Shown in pieces: positions 1 to 6,227 of a DNA stretch of 6,992 nucleotides. Position 1 is the stretch's first letter. Every line of letters starts with the position of its first letter. The notes beneath the pieces are model-generated. The model was not told the origin of the DNA. It did no database searches and was given only the letters and a program-made list of their open reading frames with translations. This DNA comes from Gammaproteobacteria bacterium (GTDB lineage: Bacteria > Pseudomonadota > Gammaproteobacteria > Pseudomonadales > JAUIKI01), in contig JAUIKI010000074.1 of the NCBI GenBank assembly GCA_030430875.1, forward strand, positions 1 to 6,992, read 5' to 3'. The translations under genes were made by a program, and so were the position numbers.

Positions 1-428
1 CTGGAGATGATACTGATGGTCACATTGATACATTAGCTCGTTTTTCTGATCCACAAACTATTTGCTATGCCAGCTGCAATGACAAAACAGATGAACATTA
101 TGAGTCCTTGTATAAAATGGCCGAAGAGTTAAAACAATTTCGGACAATTGATGGTGACCCTTATCACTTGATTCCACTCCCTATCCCAAAAGCCATTTAC
201 AATCAAAAAAATCAGCGTCTTCCTGCAACTTATGCTAATTTTTTAATTATTAATCATGCTGTTTTATTGCCTATTTATCATGATTCAAATGATGAAGTAG
301 CCATACACCGATTATCTGAGTGCTTCCCTGATCATGAAATCATTCCGATTGATGCTCGTGTCATTATTCAAGAATTCGGCAGCCTTCACTGCCTGACCAT
401 GCAATTACCCAAAGGAAGTTTAGCTTGA
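1..428 (+). CDS. aguA: Agmatine deiminase, C-terminal part (5' end outside window)
   Basis: Hydrolyses agmatine to N-carbamoylputrescine and ammonia, the first step of the agmatine route to putrescine; a cytosolic enzyme of the guanidine-modifying (peptidylarginine deiminase-like) superfamily. The frame is open to the left edge, and codons from base 3 give 141 residues, under half of a typical enzyme of about 350. The visible part opens with GDDTDGHIDTLARF, which contains the family's catalytic His and Asp (fragment residues 7 and 9). It ends with GSLHCLTMQLP, whose Cys (fragment residue 130) matches the nucleophile. Many family members read GGGNIHC here; the GSLHC version looks like a subgroup variant rather than damage. 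A TTG at 108 could be taken as a start, but the conserved GHID motif lies upstream of it, so the gene begins outside the window. It overlaps aguB by one base (TGATG), indicating translational coupling. Confidence 0.93.
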   Translation, partial: GDDTDGHIDTLARFSDPQTICYASCNDKTDEHYESLYKMAEELKQFRTIDGDPYHLIPLPIPKAIYNQKNQRLPATYANFLIINHAVLLPIYHDSNDEVAIHRLSECFPDHEIIPIDARVIIQEFGSLHCLTMQLPKGSLA

Positions 429-1336
429 TGAAAAACACCAATCAAATAACTGTTGCTGTCGTTCAACAATCTTGTTCTGATAACAAACAAGACAACCTTG
501 AAAAAACAGCCACTGCAATCAAATCATGTAAACAGCAAGGCGCGCAATTAATTTTATTACAAGAATTACATGCAACTCGCTATTTTTGCCAGAATGAAGA
601 TTTTTCACAATTCTCCCTAGCAGAAACAATCCCAGGTGAAACCACAAATTTTTTAAGTTGCCTTTCTAAAGAACACCAGGTTATCATCGTAGGATCTCTC
701 TTTGAAAAACGTGCCGAAGGTATTTTTCACAATACTGCTGTGGTTTTTGATAACGATGGGAGTCTTGCTGGAACTTATCGAAAAATGCATATTCCTGATG
801 ATCCTGGTTATTACGAGAAGTTTTACTTCACTGGTGGTGATGCAATGCACCATAACATAAATGGATTTCAACCCATCAAAACCAGCATTGGCAACTTGGG
901 TGTATTAGTTTGTTGGGATCAATGGTTTCCAGAAGCTGCAAGACTAATGGCTTTATCTGGTGCTAACTTATTACTCTATCCAACCGCAATTGGTTGGGAC
1001 CCTAGCGATGATAAAACACTAAAAACCAATCAACAAACGGCTTGGCAAATTACCCAACGAGCTCACGCCATTGCTAATCACCTACCTGTTATTGTTACAA
1101 ACCGAGTTGGTTTTGAAGCAGATCCTAGTGGAGTAACTGCTGGTATAGATTTCTGGGGATCAAGTTTTATCACGGGGCCACAAGGGGAAATTCTTGCTCA
1201 AGCGTCCATTGATGAAACAATATTAACAGCAACAATTGATTTAGCATCAACTGGAAAATTAAGACAAACCTGGCCTTTTTTGCGTGATCGACGCATTGAT
1301 GCCTACCAAGGATTACTAAATCGTTATAATGATTAA
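428..1336 (+). CDS. aguB: N-carbamoylputrescine amidase
   Basis: Hydrolyses N-carbamoylputrescine to putrescine, CO2 and ammonia, completing the pathway begun by AguA. It is a 302-residue cytosolic enzyme of the nitrilase superfamily, the usual length. The catalytic triad is visible: Glu46 in LLQELHATRYF, Lys119 in YRKMHIPDDPGYYEK, and Cys162 in VLVCWDQWFPEAARL. The triad context and the GYYEKFYF segment are typical of AguB rather than of general amidases. I chose the ATG at 428, which overlaps the aguA stop as TGATG. The in-frame TTG three bases earlier would add one residue but is the poorer choice. An AAGGA ribosome-binding sequence sits at 412-416, inside the aguA end. The pair forms an operon whose promoter must lie left of the window. 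I see no obvious terminator after the stop. Confidence 0.95.
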   Translation: MKNTNQITVAVVQQSCSDNKQDNLEKTATAIKSCKQQGAQLILLQELHATRYFCQNEDFSQFSLAETIPGETTNFLSCLSKEHQVIIVGSLFEKRAEGIFHNTAVVFDNDGSLAGTYRKMHIPDDPGYYEKFYFTGGDAMHHNINGFQPIKTSIGNLGVLVCWDQWFPEAARLMALSGANLLLYPTAIGWDPSDDKTLKTNQQTAWQITQRAHAIANHLPVIVTNRVGFEADPSGVTAGIDFWGSSFITGPQGEILAQASIDETILTATIDLASTGKLRQTWPFLRDRRIDAYQGLLNRYND

Positions 1337-1408
1337 CCACATGTGAAATTAGCTAATCATTGCGTTTCATTCTACAATAAAAATAACAGAATTGTTCCGG
1401 GTAATTAT

Positions 1409-2098
1409 ATGGAATTGTATGGACATCGTGGCGCTAGAGATGAAGCACCTGAAAACACCATTATGGGATTTCGACACCTATTACGACTTGATATTTTCAA
1501 AGTAGAACTAGACGTTCGATTATCAAAAGATGGCATTCCTGTTGTCATTCATGATGAAACCATTGACAGAACTACGCGAGGCTCAGGCGTCGTTGCAAAC
1601 ATGACAGCTGAAGAGCTTGGTCAATATAGCATTCCAACACTCGAAGAAGTTTTTATTGACGCTGATGAAATGCAACACTATCAACTCGAAATAAAATCTG
1701 ACAAACCTGAACGAATTAAACGCTTATGCTCTGTGATAGAAGAACTTATCAATCGAATGAATTTCAACAAAAAAATAGTCATAACATCACTATCAACAGC
1801 CGTGTTACAACAATTCAAAACTAAAGCCCCAACATTGAATCGTGGATTCGTTTGCGATAGAGGTGTCTTATTTCCTATTAAAAAAGCCTTACGCTATGAT
1901 TGTCAATTTTTATGCATGCATTACAAAAAATGTAGTTCACGACTCGTCAAGCGCGCGCATAAAAAAGGTTTGCATGTCTCAGTTTGGACAGTTAATGATA
2001 TCTATGACGCAAGAGAATTAAGAGCCATGAGAGTCGACAGTCTAATCACCGATCAACCCACCAAAATTCGTGATTTTTTTACTATTTTCTGTTCTTAA
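1409..2098 (+). CDS. Glycerophosphodiester phosphodiesterase (UgpQ-like, cytosolic)
   Basis: Likely hydrolyses glycerophosphodiesters (phospholipid headgroup products) to sn-glycerol 3-phosphate and an alcohol. The protein is 229 residues, the size of single-domain GDPD enzymes, and has no signal peptide. Family motifs run in order: GHRGARDEAPENT at residues 5-17 (catalytic His6, Arg7), ELDVRLSKDGIPVVIHDE at 33-50 (metal-binding Glu33 and Asp35, catalytic His48), QLEIK near 92-96 (Glu94), and the C-terminal VSVWTVND and DSLITDQP blocks. The frame is open upstream to a GTG at 1343, but that would add 22 residues with no family resemblance and no ribosome-binding sequence. The ATG at 1409 places GHRG at the very N-terminus, as usual in the family; its own ribosome-binding sequence is weak. 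It follows aguB by 72 bases on the same strand and may be read from the same transcript, although the functions are not obviously linked. Confidence 0.9.
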   Translation: MELYGHRGARDEAPENTIMGFRHLLRLDIFKVELDVRLSKDGIPVVIHDETIDRTTRGSGVVANMTAEELGQYSIPTLEEVFIDADEMQHYQLEIKSDKPERIKRLCSVIEELINRMNFNKKIVITSLSTAVLQQFKTKAPTLNRGFVCDRGVLFPIKKALRYDCQFLCMHYKKCSSRLVKRAHKKGLHVSVWTVNDIYDARELRAMRVDSLITDQPTKIRDFFTIFCS

Positions 2099-2190
2099 AA
2101 CAACAGACAAATCCACAATCGTGTTTCAGTGGTAAAGAATATACTCAAAAGCCCTTAAACAATAGGAATCAAAGGTAAACGAGCCTGATG

Positions 2191-2291
2191 TTACATGCTT
2201 AATGTGGACCAATAAATTTCTTGGCTTTAATAGTGCGTACAAACTATTTCAGATGGAGCGAATAGAAGCACTGATTAATCGAGAGAATTGA
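2191..2291 (+). pseudogene. Decayed C-terminal fragment of an IS30-like transposase
   Basis: In the frame ending at the TGA at 2289, the translation contains TNKFLGFNSAYKLF. This resembles the segment LN.RP.K.LGF.TPYEVF found near the C-terminus of IS30-family transposases. One frame away, the codons just before it read Leu-Asn (2198-2203), so a single-base deletion near 2204-2213 would explain the loss of the expected LN.RP lead-in. No start codon, no DDE catalytic residues and no terminal inverted repeats belonging to an IS30 element are visible, so only a scrap of about 30 codons remains. The match is by eye and short; a chance resemblance remains possible. Confidence 0.4.
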
Positions 2292-2323
2292 TAATCAAAA
2301 GATAGGCTCACAGTTATTGCCAG

Positions 2324-2368
2324 GCCTCAGCATTAACATTAAAGCTAATAGCATATTAATACTGAGGC
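2324..2368. repeat. Imperfect inverted repeat, 13-base arms
   Basis: The arm GCCTCAGCATTAA (2324-2336) pairs with TTAATACTGAGGC (2356-2368) at 12 of 13 positions, around a 19-base AT-rich centre. It lies just past the 3' end of the small - strand gene and between two convergent genes, a position typical of a shared transcription end. Neither strand has a run of T after the stem, so it is not a canonical intrinsic terminator. It could instead be an mRNA 3'-end-stabilising hairpin or an end remnant of a mobile element. Confidence 0.5.
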
Positions 2369-2377
2369 AAATATAGA

Positions 2378-2680
2378 TTATCGACCAGTGATGACGCAAA
2401 ACCAATTTATTCTGATGGCTGGGCTTTCACAGTAAAAAGTAGTCTGATTGCCATCACGAGTAACAGCGTTACCAATAACTGAAACAATACTAGTTCCTTG
2501 ATCATACCAAGTAAAACTATAGCGAGTATCGACTCCGTAGAGACGATCTAATGCCATGGTTAAATTAACCTCCCAATCTGGTGGCATACCATCACCATCA
2601 TTATCTTTATTATCAGCAAACACATTCATCGATAACAATAAGGCAGTCACAGTCGATAAAGCAATAAGTAATTTTTTCAT
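2378..2680 (-). CDS. Small secreted protein of unknown function with an N-terminal DxDxDG motif
   Basis: I do not recognise this 100-residue protein. It starts with a clear Sec signal peptide: Met-Lys-Lys, a hydrophobic core at residues 4-18, and a likely signal peptidase I cut after VFA at residue 22. The mature protein of about 78 residues opens with DNKDNDGDGMPPDWE. This resembles the calcium-binding loops of thrombospondin type 3 repeats (DxDxDGMPDxWE), but only one copy is present. Cys84 and Cys95 are the only cysteines and could form a disulfide in the periplasm. The middle is rich in Tyr, Thr and Ser (YSFTWYDQGTS) and looks like beta structure. The start is well supported by GGAG on the - strand (2689-2692), eight bases before the ATG. 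The gene stands alone between decayed sequences, with no same-strand partner nearby. Being a real, translated gene is likely; any function is open. Confidence 0.7.
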   Translation of the reverse strand: MKKLLIALSTVTALLLSMNVFADNKDNDGDGMPPDWEVNLTMALDRLYGVDTRYSFTWYDQGTSIVSVIGNAVTRDGNQTTFYCESPAIRINWFCVITGR

Positions 2681-2692
2681 AATGCTAGCTCC

Positions 2693-3056
2693 ATTATTTA
2701 TTCTATTTAAGGTATCAATCTGTTAGTTTGATTCCTTTATTTAGGATTAAAATTTAACTATAACTGACACAAAAAAATAGCTTATCTAGATAAATGGTTG
2801 GAATCCCACGATAAGATATTGCAAGCGGTCTTTAAAGAGGATTAGCGGTCAGTCTCACGTTTTCAAGCAACATGTCAAATCAAGCTGAAACCAGCACACG
2901 TTATTTCATAAAACCTTGATTCCTCTCCAGTCGAGTTACGTCTAAAACTCGAAAAAATAGAGTTTAATCAACCATCATGGCCATATTTTTAGCCAATCAT
3001 TGCCATCAATTACATTTTACTTCATTGAGCTTAAACCTATTTCAAATCATGAATAA
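2693..3056. other. Intergenic stretch without a recognisable gene
   Basis: About 360 bases, AT-rich, with stops in all frames. It must hold the promoter of the small secreted protein gene read leftward from 2680, but I could not pick a -35/-10 pair with good hexamers and spacing. A perfect 7-base inverted repeat, TCGAGTT (2931-2937) and AACTCGA (2946-2952) with an 8-base loop, is the only structure I noticed. A 25-codon + strand open stretch at 2768-2845 resembles nothing I know. The region probably contains decayed coding sequence. Confidence 0.5.
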
Positions 3057-3480
3057 ATGAGTCATTAAAAAAAATCAACTCACCCCGATGAAATCCTGGA
3101 TCTTTATGAGCCAAAAATATATAAGCCTAAGATTATTGGAAAAACATATTGGTATTTGATTCAGAGGCTGACAGAAACAGGTTCTGTTGATGAAAAAGAC
3201 GAAAAGCTGGTTAAGGTATCCGTTGATCTGCAAGGCATTGCCACACGAATATATCATTGAGGGTTTGATTGACCGCCACACCTAGATGGTTACCAACCCT
3301 ACGCTTCCTAATTCTACAAAGCTTGATCAGACCACCTTCTTTATTGTGCATGAGCATATCATACGCCTCACTTTAGCCTATCAAAATGGCCGTAATATTG
3401 ATCGTTAGTCTCTAATGAATCTTGTTTCTTTATTCAGAAACCTTTGCAGCAATTATGTCAAAACAAGAATTTTCACCTAA
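3057..3480 (+). pseudogene. Decayed gene of about 140 codons, family not recognised
   Basis: A broken gene can be reconstructed on the + strand. From the ATG at 3057 the frame reads Met-Ser-His, then TAA at 3066 next to a run of eight A bases, then an open stretch to a TGA at 3258 that includes HPDEILDLYEPKIYKPKIIG and TYWYLIQRLTETGSVDEKDE. Between about 3190 and 3240 the coding sense seems to pass to the next frame, which gives LPHEYIIEGLIDRHT, TAG at 3283, then TFFIVHEHIIRLTLAYQNGR, TAG at 3406, and ends at the TAA at 3478. The amino-acid composition looks protein-like on both sides of the frame change. There is no ribosome-binding sequence before the ATG. The 3' end overlaps the sthA stop codon tail to tail. 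I do not recognise the family. That it is one decayed gene rather than chance open frames is inference. Confidence 0.45.
3424..3441 (-). other. Small stem-loop downstream of sthA
   Basis: GTTTCT (3424-3429) and AGAAAC (3436-3441) form a 6-bp stem with a 6-base loop, about 35 bases past the sthA stop on the - strand. A wider pair, CTTGTTT (3421-3427) with AAACAAG (3461-3467), is a competing fold. It could help end sthA transcription, but no T run follows on the - strand, so it is a weak terminator candidate at best. Confidence 0.2.
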
Positions 3481-4871
3481 AAAATTCGGTTCAGACCGCT
3501 TAATGCCGCAACACGGTAAGCTTCCGCCATTGTTGGGTAATTAAATGTTGTATTAATAAAATAATTTATGGTGTTAGCTTTACCTGGCTGATTCATGATT
3601 GCTTGACCAATATGAACAATTTCTGACGATTGATCACCAAAACAATGAATACCTAAAATAGCCAGGGTTTCACGATGAAACAAAATTTTCAGCATACCAA
3701 CCGGCTCACCGGTAATTTGAGCGCGGGCCATATCTTTGAAAAAAGCTTGACCAATTTCATATGGAATTTTTGCTTGAGTTAATTCTTTTTCGTTTTTACC
3801 GACACTGCTAATTTCAGGAATGGTATAAATTCCAGTGGGGACATCATCAACAAAGTGACTATCATCAGGATTAATGATGCTGGCTGCAGCTGCACGTCCT
3901 TGAGCATAGGCAGCACTGGCAAGACTAGGTCGACCAATCACGTCGCCCACCGCATAAATAGTTTCAACCTTGGTTTTATACGATGAGTCAACTGCTAATT
4001 GACCACGTTGATCAGGTGTTAAGCCCACAGCTTCTAGCTTAAGATCATCTGTATTCCCTGCTCGACCATTACACCAAAGTAGCGCATCAGCCTTAAGACG
4101 TTTACCTGATTTAAGTGACACTACTACTCCATTATCCTGACCTTCAATTTTGTCATACGTTTCAGAATGCCGAATTAGTACACCATTATTTCGCAAGTGA
4201 TAACTCAATGCATCCGATATTTCATCATCTAAGAAAGACAGCAATTGATCATGCGAGTGGATCAGATCAACTTTGACACCAAGCCCACAAAAAATAGAGG
4301 CATATTCACAACCAATCACCCCTGCTCCATAAATGATGAGCGTTCTTGGCGTGTGCCCAAGTGTTAAAATAGTGTCACTGTCATACACTCGAGGGTGCGA
4401 AAAATCGATATCATCTGGACGGTAAGGCCTCGAACCCGTTGCAACAATAATCTGGTTAGCCTGAATGGTTTCAACCGCCCCATCATTTGCATGTACACTT
4501 AATGTTTTCTCGTCTTGAAAAGCGGCTTGACCAAAAAATAGATCAATTCGGTTGCGTGCATAATAGTTAGTTCGTGAGCGGACTTGCTTGCGTATAACGC
4601 GACTTGCATCTTCAAGGACGCGTGGAAATGAAAAAAGCTGGGGCTCACCAATATCTCGAAACATTGGATTGGTATTAAACTGAATAATTTGTCGCACTGA
4701 ATGGCGCAATGCTTTTGATGGAATAGTGCCTTTATGCGTGCAATTTCCACCGACTTGCGGATAGCGCTCAATCACCGCAACACGTTTGCCCAATTTTGCT
4801 GCATTTAATGCCGCACCTTCGCCAGCTGGGCCAGAGCCGATTACAACAATATCATATGAATAATTTGGCAT
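3477..4871 (-). CDS. sthA: Soluble pyridine nucleotide transhydrogenase (Si-specific NAD(P)+ transhydrogenase)
   Basis: A cytosolic FAD enzyme that moves reducing equivalents between NADPH and NAD+, usually draining excess NADPH. It has 464 residues, the normal length for SthA/UdhA. The FAD-binding GSGPAGEG is at residues 12-19 and GGNCTHKGTIPSK at 41-53. The ATGSRPYRP block is near 144-152, the nicotinamide-binding GAGVIGCEYASIF starts at 182, the second FAD motif is AVGDVIG, and a C-terminal dimerisation domain follows. In disulfide reductases of this superfamily the segment at 44-49 would be CxxxxC. Here the second Cys is Thr49, as in known SthA, which separates it from lipoamide dehydrogenase and glutathione reductase. 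I chose the ATG at 4869-4871, preceded by AAGGA (4878-4882) at six bases. The in-frame TTG two codons upstream abuts that ribosome-binding site and is rejected. The gene follows nqrM by 35 bases, so it may be the last gene of the nqr transcript. Confidence 0.95.
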   Translation of the reverse strand: MPNYSYDIVVIGSGPAGEGAALNAAKLGKRVAVIERYPQVGGNCTHKGTIPSKALRHSVRQIIQFNTNPMFRDIGEPQLFSFPRVLEDASRVIRKQVRSRTNYYARNRIDLFFGQAAFQDEKTLSVHANDGAVETIQANQIIVATGSRPYRPDDIDFSHPRVYDSDTILTLGHTPRTLIIYGAGVIGCEYASIFCGLGVKVDLIHSHDQLLSFLDDEISDALSYHLRNNGVLIRHSETYDKIEGQDNGVVVSLKSGKRLKADALLWCNGRAGNTDDLKLEAVGLTPDQRGQLAVDSSYKTKVETIYAVGDVIGRPSLASAAYAQGRAAAASIINPDDSHFVDDVPTGIYTIPEISSVGKNEKELTQAKIPYEIGQAFFKDMARAQITGEPVGMLKILFHRETLAILGIHCFGDQSSEIVHIGQAIMNQPGKANTINYFINTTFNYPTMAEAYRVAALSGLNRIF

Positions 4872-4877
4872 GAACAA

Positions 4878-4882
4878 TCCTT
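4878..4882 (-). promoter_or_regulatory. Ribosome-binding site of sthA
   Basis: AAGGA on the - strand, six bases before the ATG at 4871. It decides the sthA start in favour of ATG over the TTG at 4877, which would leave no room for this site. Confidence 0.7.
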
Positions 4883-4906
4883 AAGTTATCAATATCTCTT
4901 TAAGAC

Positions 4907-5107
4907 TTAACTGTTGTCTTCACATTTTTTAACATCACCACCACAAATTTCACAGCCTTCTTTTAATCCCAATTGATTCAATCCACCACATGAGCCTTGA
5001 ATAGGTTTGCGACGAAGCAGGACACCAACTGACATACTGATAATAATTAACAGCAAGAAAAAAAACGTTATAACTAACATAATACCTAGACTTGGATTAA
5101 CACTCAT
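4907..5107 (-). CDS. nqrM: Na+-NQR maturation protein NqrM
   Basis: A small membrane protein (66 residues) needed to assemble active Na+-translocating NADH:quinone reductase; in the family it is thought to help deliver iron to the metal centre of the NqrD/NqrE subunits. One transmembrane helix spans about residues 8-30, followed by the positively charged LLRRKP. The cysteine-containing tail has QGSCGGLNQLGLKEGCEIC and a last Cys near the end, matching the DUF539/NqrM pattern of SCGGL followed by clustered cysteines. The start at ATG 5105-5107 lies seven bases after the apbE stop. A GAGTG sequence overlapping that stop can serve as a weak ribosome-binding site, so translation is probably coupled to apbE. 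The order nqrF-apbE-nqrM is the usual arrangement in gammaproteobacteria, which supports the identification of this short gene. Confidence 0.92.
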   Translation of the reverse strand: MSVNPSLGIMLVITFFFLLLIIISMSVGVLLRRKPIQGSCGGLNQLGLKEGCEICGGDVKKCEDNS

Positions 5108-5114
5108 AATGCAC

Positions 5115-6182
5115 TCAGTTATTGATTAAGTAATCTTGAAAAAATTTAGTTTCGTGTCGCACAAATTGATCGCCGCTTCGCTCAATAAATAAAATCGCTA
5201 ATTGCTGACTTTCTGCCAATGAAAAACCTTTTTCCACCCCTAAAACCATCATAGCAGTTGCCCAGGCATCAGCAAACATTGCTGACTCATGTAACACTGT
5301 CACCGAAGCAAGTTGATGATCGACTGGGTACCCTGTTTTTGGATCAATTGTATGCGAATATTGCTTACCATTTTTAGAGAAAAAATTGCGGTAATCACCT
5401 GATGTTGCAACGGCATAATCGCGCAAACTCAAAGTCATCTCTTGTTCACGTCGATCAAAAAATGGTGATTCAACAGCAATCCTCCAATCCATGTTAACAG
5501 ATTTTTTGCCAAATGCTCTGATCTCACCACCAATTTCAACCAAACAACTTTTTACACCTAATCGTTTTAAGTATTCAACCAGTTGATCAACTGCATAACC
5601 TTTAGCAATGGCCGATAAATCAATACTTACAGATTTATTTTTACGTAACAAACCGTCTTTCAACTGAAGATTATCATAGCCAACCATAGTTAATTTTGAT
5701 TGAATATCTGTATCAGCAGGCAGTTGATCTACCCTAAATTCTGGACCAAAACCCCATAAATTTACCAACGGGCCAACAGTGATATCAAAGGCACCATCAG
5801 TCTTGTCTGCAATGAAAGAAGCTGCCTCTAACACATTAAACATTTGGTCAGATACAACAATCCATTCACCAACGGGTATTCGATTAACAGCTGATAGTTC
5901 TGAGCCATTATCATAGGTTGAAAATGTTTTATTTAAATTAGTCAGCTGTTGTTCAATATCTATTTTTAGCTGAGAAACCGTCTGTGTATCTGGAAGGCCA
6001 GTAATTTTTATCGAATAGCTAGTCCCCATTGTCTGACCTGAAATGGATACAATCGATGACGTTGACTGACACTGAGATAAGAGTGTTATCAATCCAAATG
6101 AAGCAATCAATGAAACGAAAACACCACGGTAAGATCGCGACAGCTTAGACATGGTATTGAAAAAAAATCGCAGGATAGGCAT
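5115..6182 (-). CDS. apbE: FAD:protein FMN transferase
   Basis: Transfers FMN from FAD to a Thr side chain in target proteins in a Mg2+-dependent reaction; next to nqr its targets are NqrB and NqrC. The 355 residues fit the family. Visible motifs in order: GQTMGTSYSIKI near the mature N-terminus, AFDITVGPLVNLWGFGP, SIDLSAIAKGYAVDQL, VEIGGEIRAFG, VATSGDYRNFF, YSHTIDPKTGYPV, and ADAWATAMMVLG with the metal-binding Asp near residue 305. The N-terminus has a hydrophobic export segment (about residues 20-35) ending at Cys38, consistent with a periplasmic lipoprotein, but the residue before that Cys is Gln rather than Gly, Ala or Ser. The start is uncertain: ATG at 6182 (used here) or ATG at 6152, which gives a more compact signal peptide. 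Neither has a good ribosome-binding sequence. A TTG at 6185 is less likely. It lies 45 bases after nqrF. Confidence 0.93.
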   Translation of the reverse strand: MPILRFFFNTMSKLSRSYRGVFVSLIASFGLITLLSQCQSTSSIVSISGQTMGTSYSIKITGLPDTQTVSQLKIDIEQQLTNLNKTFSTYDNGSELSAVNRIPVGEWIVVSDQMFNVLEAASFIADKTDGAFDITVGPLVNLWGFGPEFRVDQLPADTDIQSKLTMVGYDNLQLKDGLLRKNKSVSIDLSAIAKGYAVDQLVEYLKRLGVKSCLVEIGGEIRAFGKKSVNMDWRIAVESPFFDRREQEMTLSLRDYAVATSGDYRNFFSKNGKQYSHTIDPKTGYPVDHQLASVTVLHESAMFADAWATAMMVLGVEKGFSLAESQQLAILFIERSGDQFVRHETKFFQDYLINN

Positions 6183-6227
6183 CAATAACTGACTAGGTTA
6201 AAAAAATCAGCATAACAATACAGAGAA

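Noticed and set aside
425..427. TTG start of aguB one codon upstream
   Set aside because: The ATG at 428 is adjacent and forms the usual stop-start overlap with aguA.
653..871. 72-codon open frame on the - strand
   Set aside because: It lies wholly inside aguB, whose catalytic motifs are intact on the + strand, and has no family resemblance.
1343..1408. Upstream GTG start for the GDPD gene
   Set aside because: It has no ribosome-binding sequence, and the extra 22 residues do not fit the family, in which GHRG lies at the N-terminus.
2768..2845. 25-codon open stretch on the + strand
   Set aside because: It is too short, has no start codon or ribosome-binding sequence, and shows no recognisable motif.
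2931..2952. 7-bp hairpin as an intrinsic terminator
   Set aside because: The stem is followed by A bases on the + strand and by CTGGAGAGG on the - strand, with no T run on the correct side, and no gene ends beside it.
3075..3281. 68-codon open frame on the - strand
   Set aside because: It is antisense to the decayed + strand frame, starts without a ribosome-binding site, and its translation looks like a shadow of that frame.
4499..4771. 90-codon open frame on the - strand
   Set aside because: It is out of frame within sthA, which is complete and well conserved.
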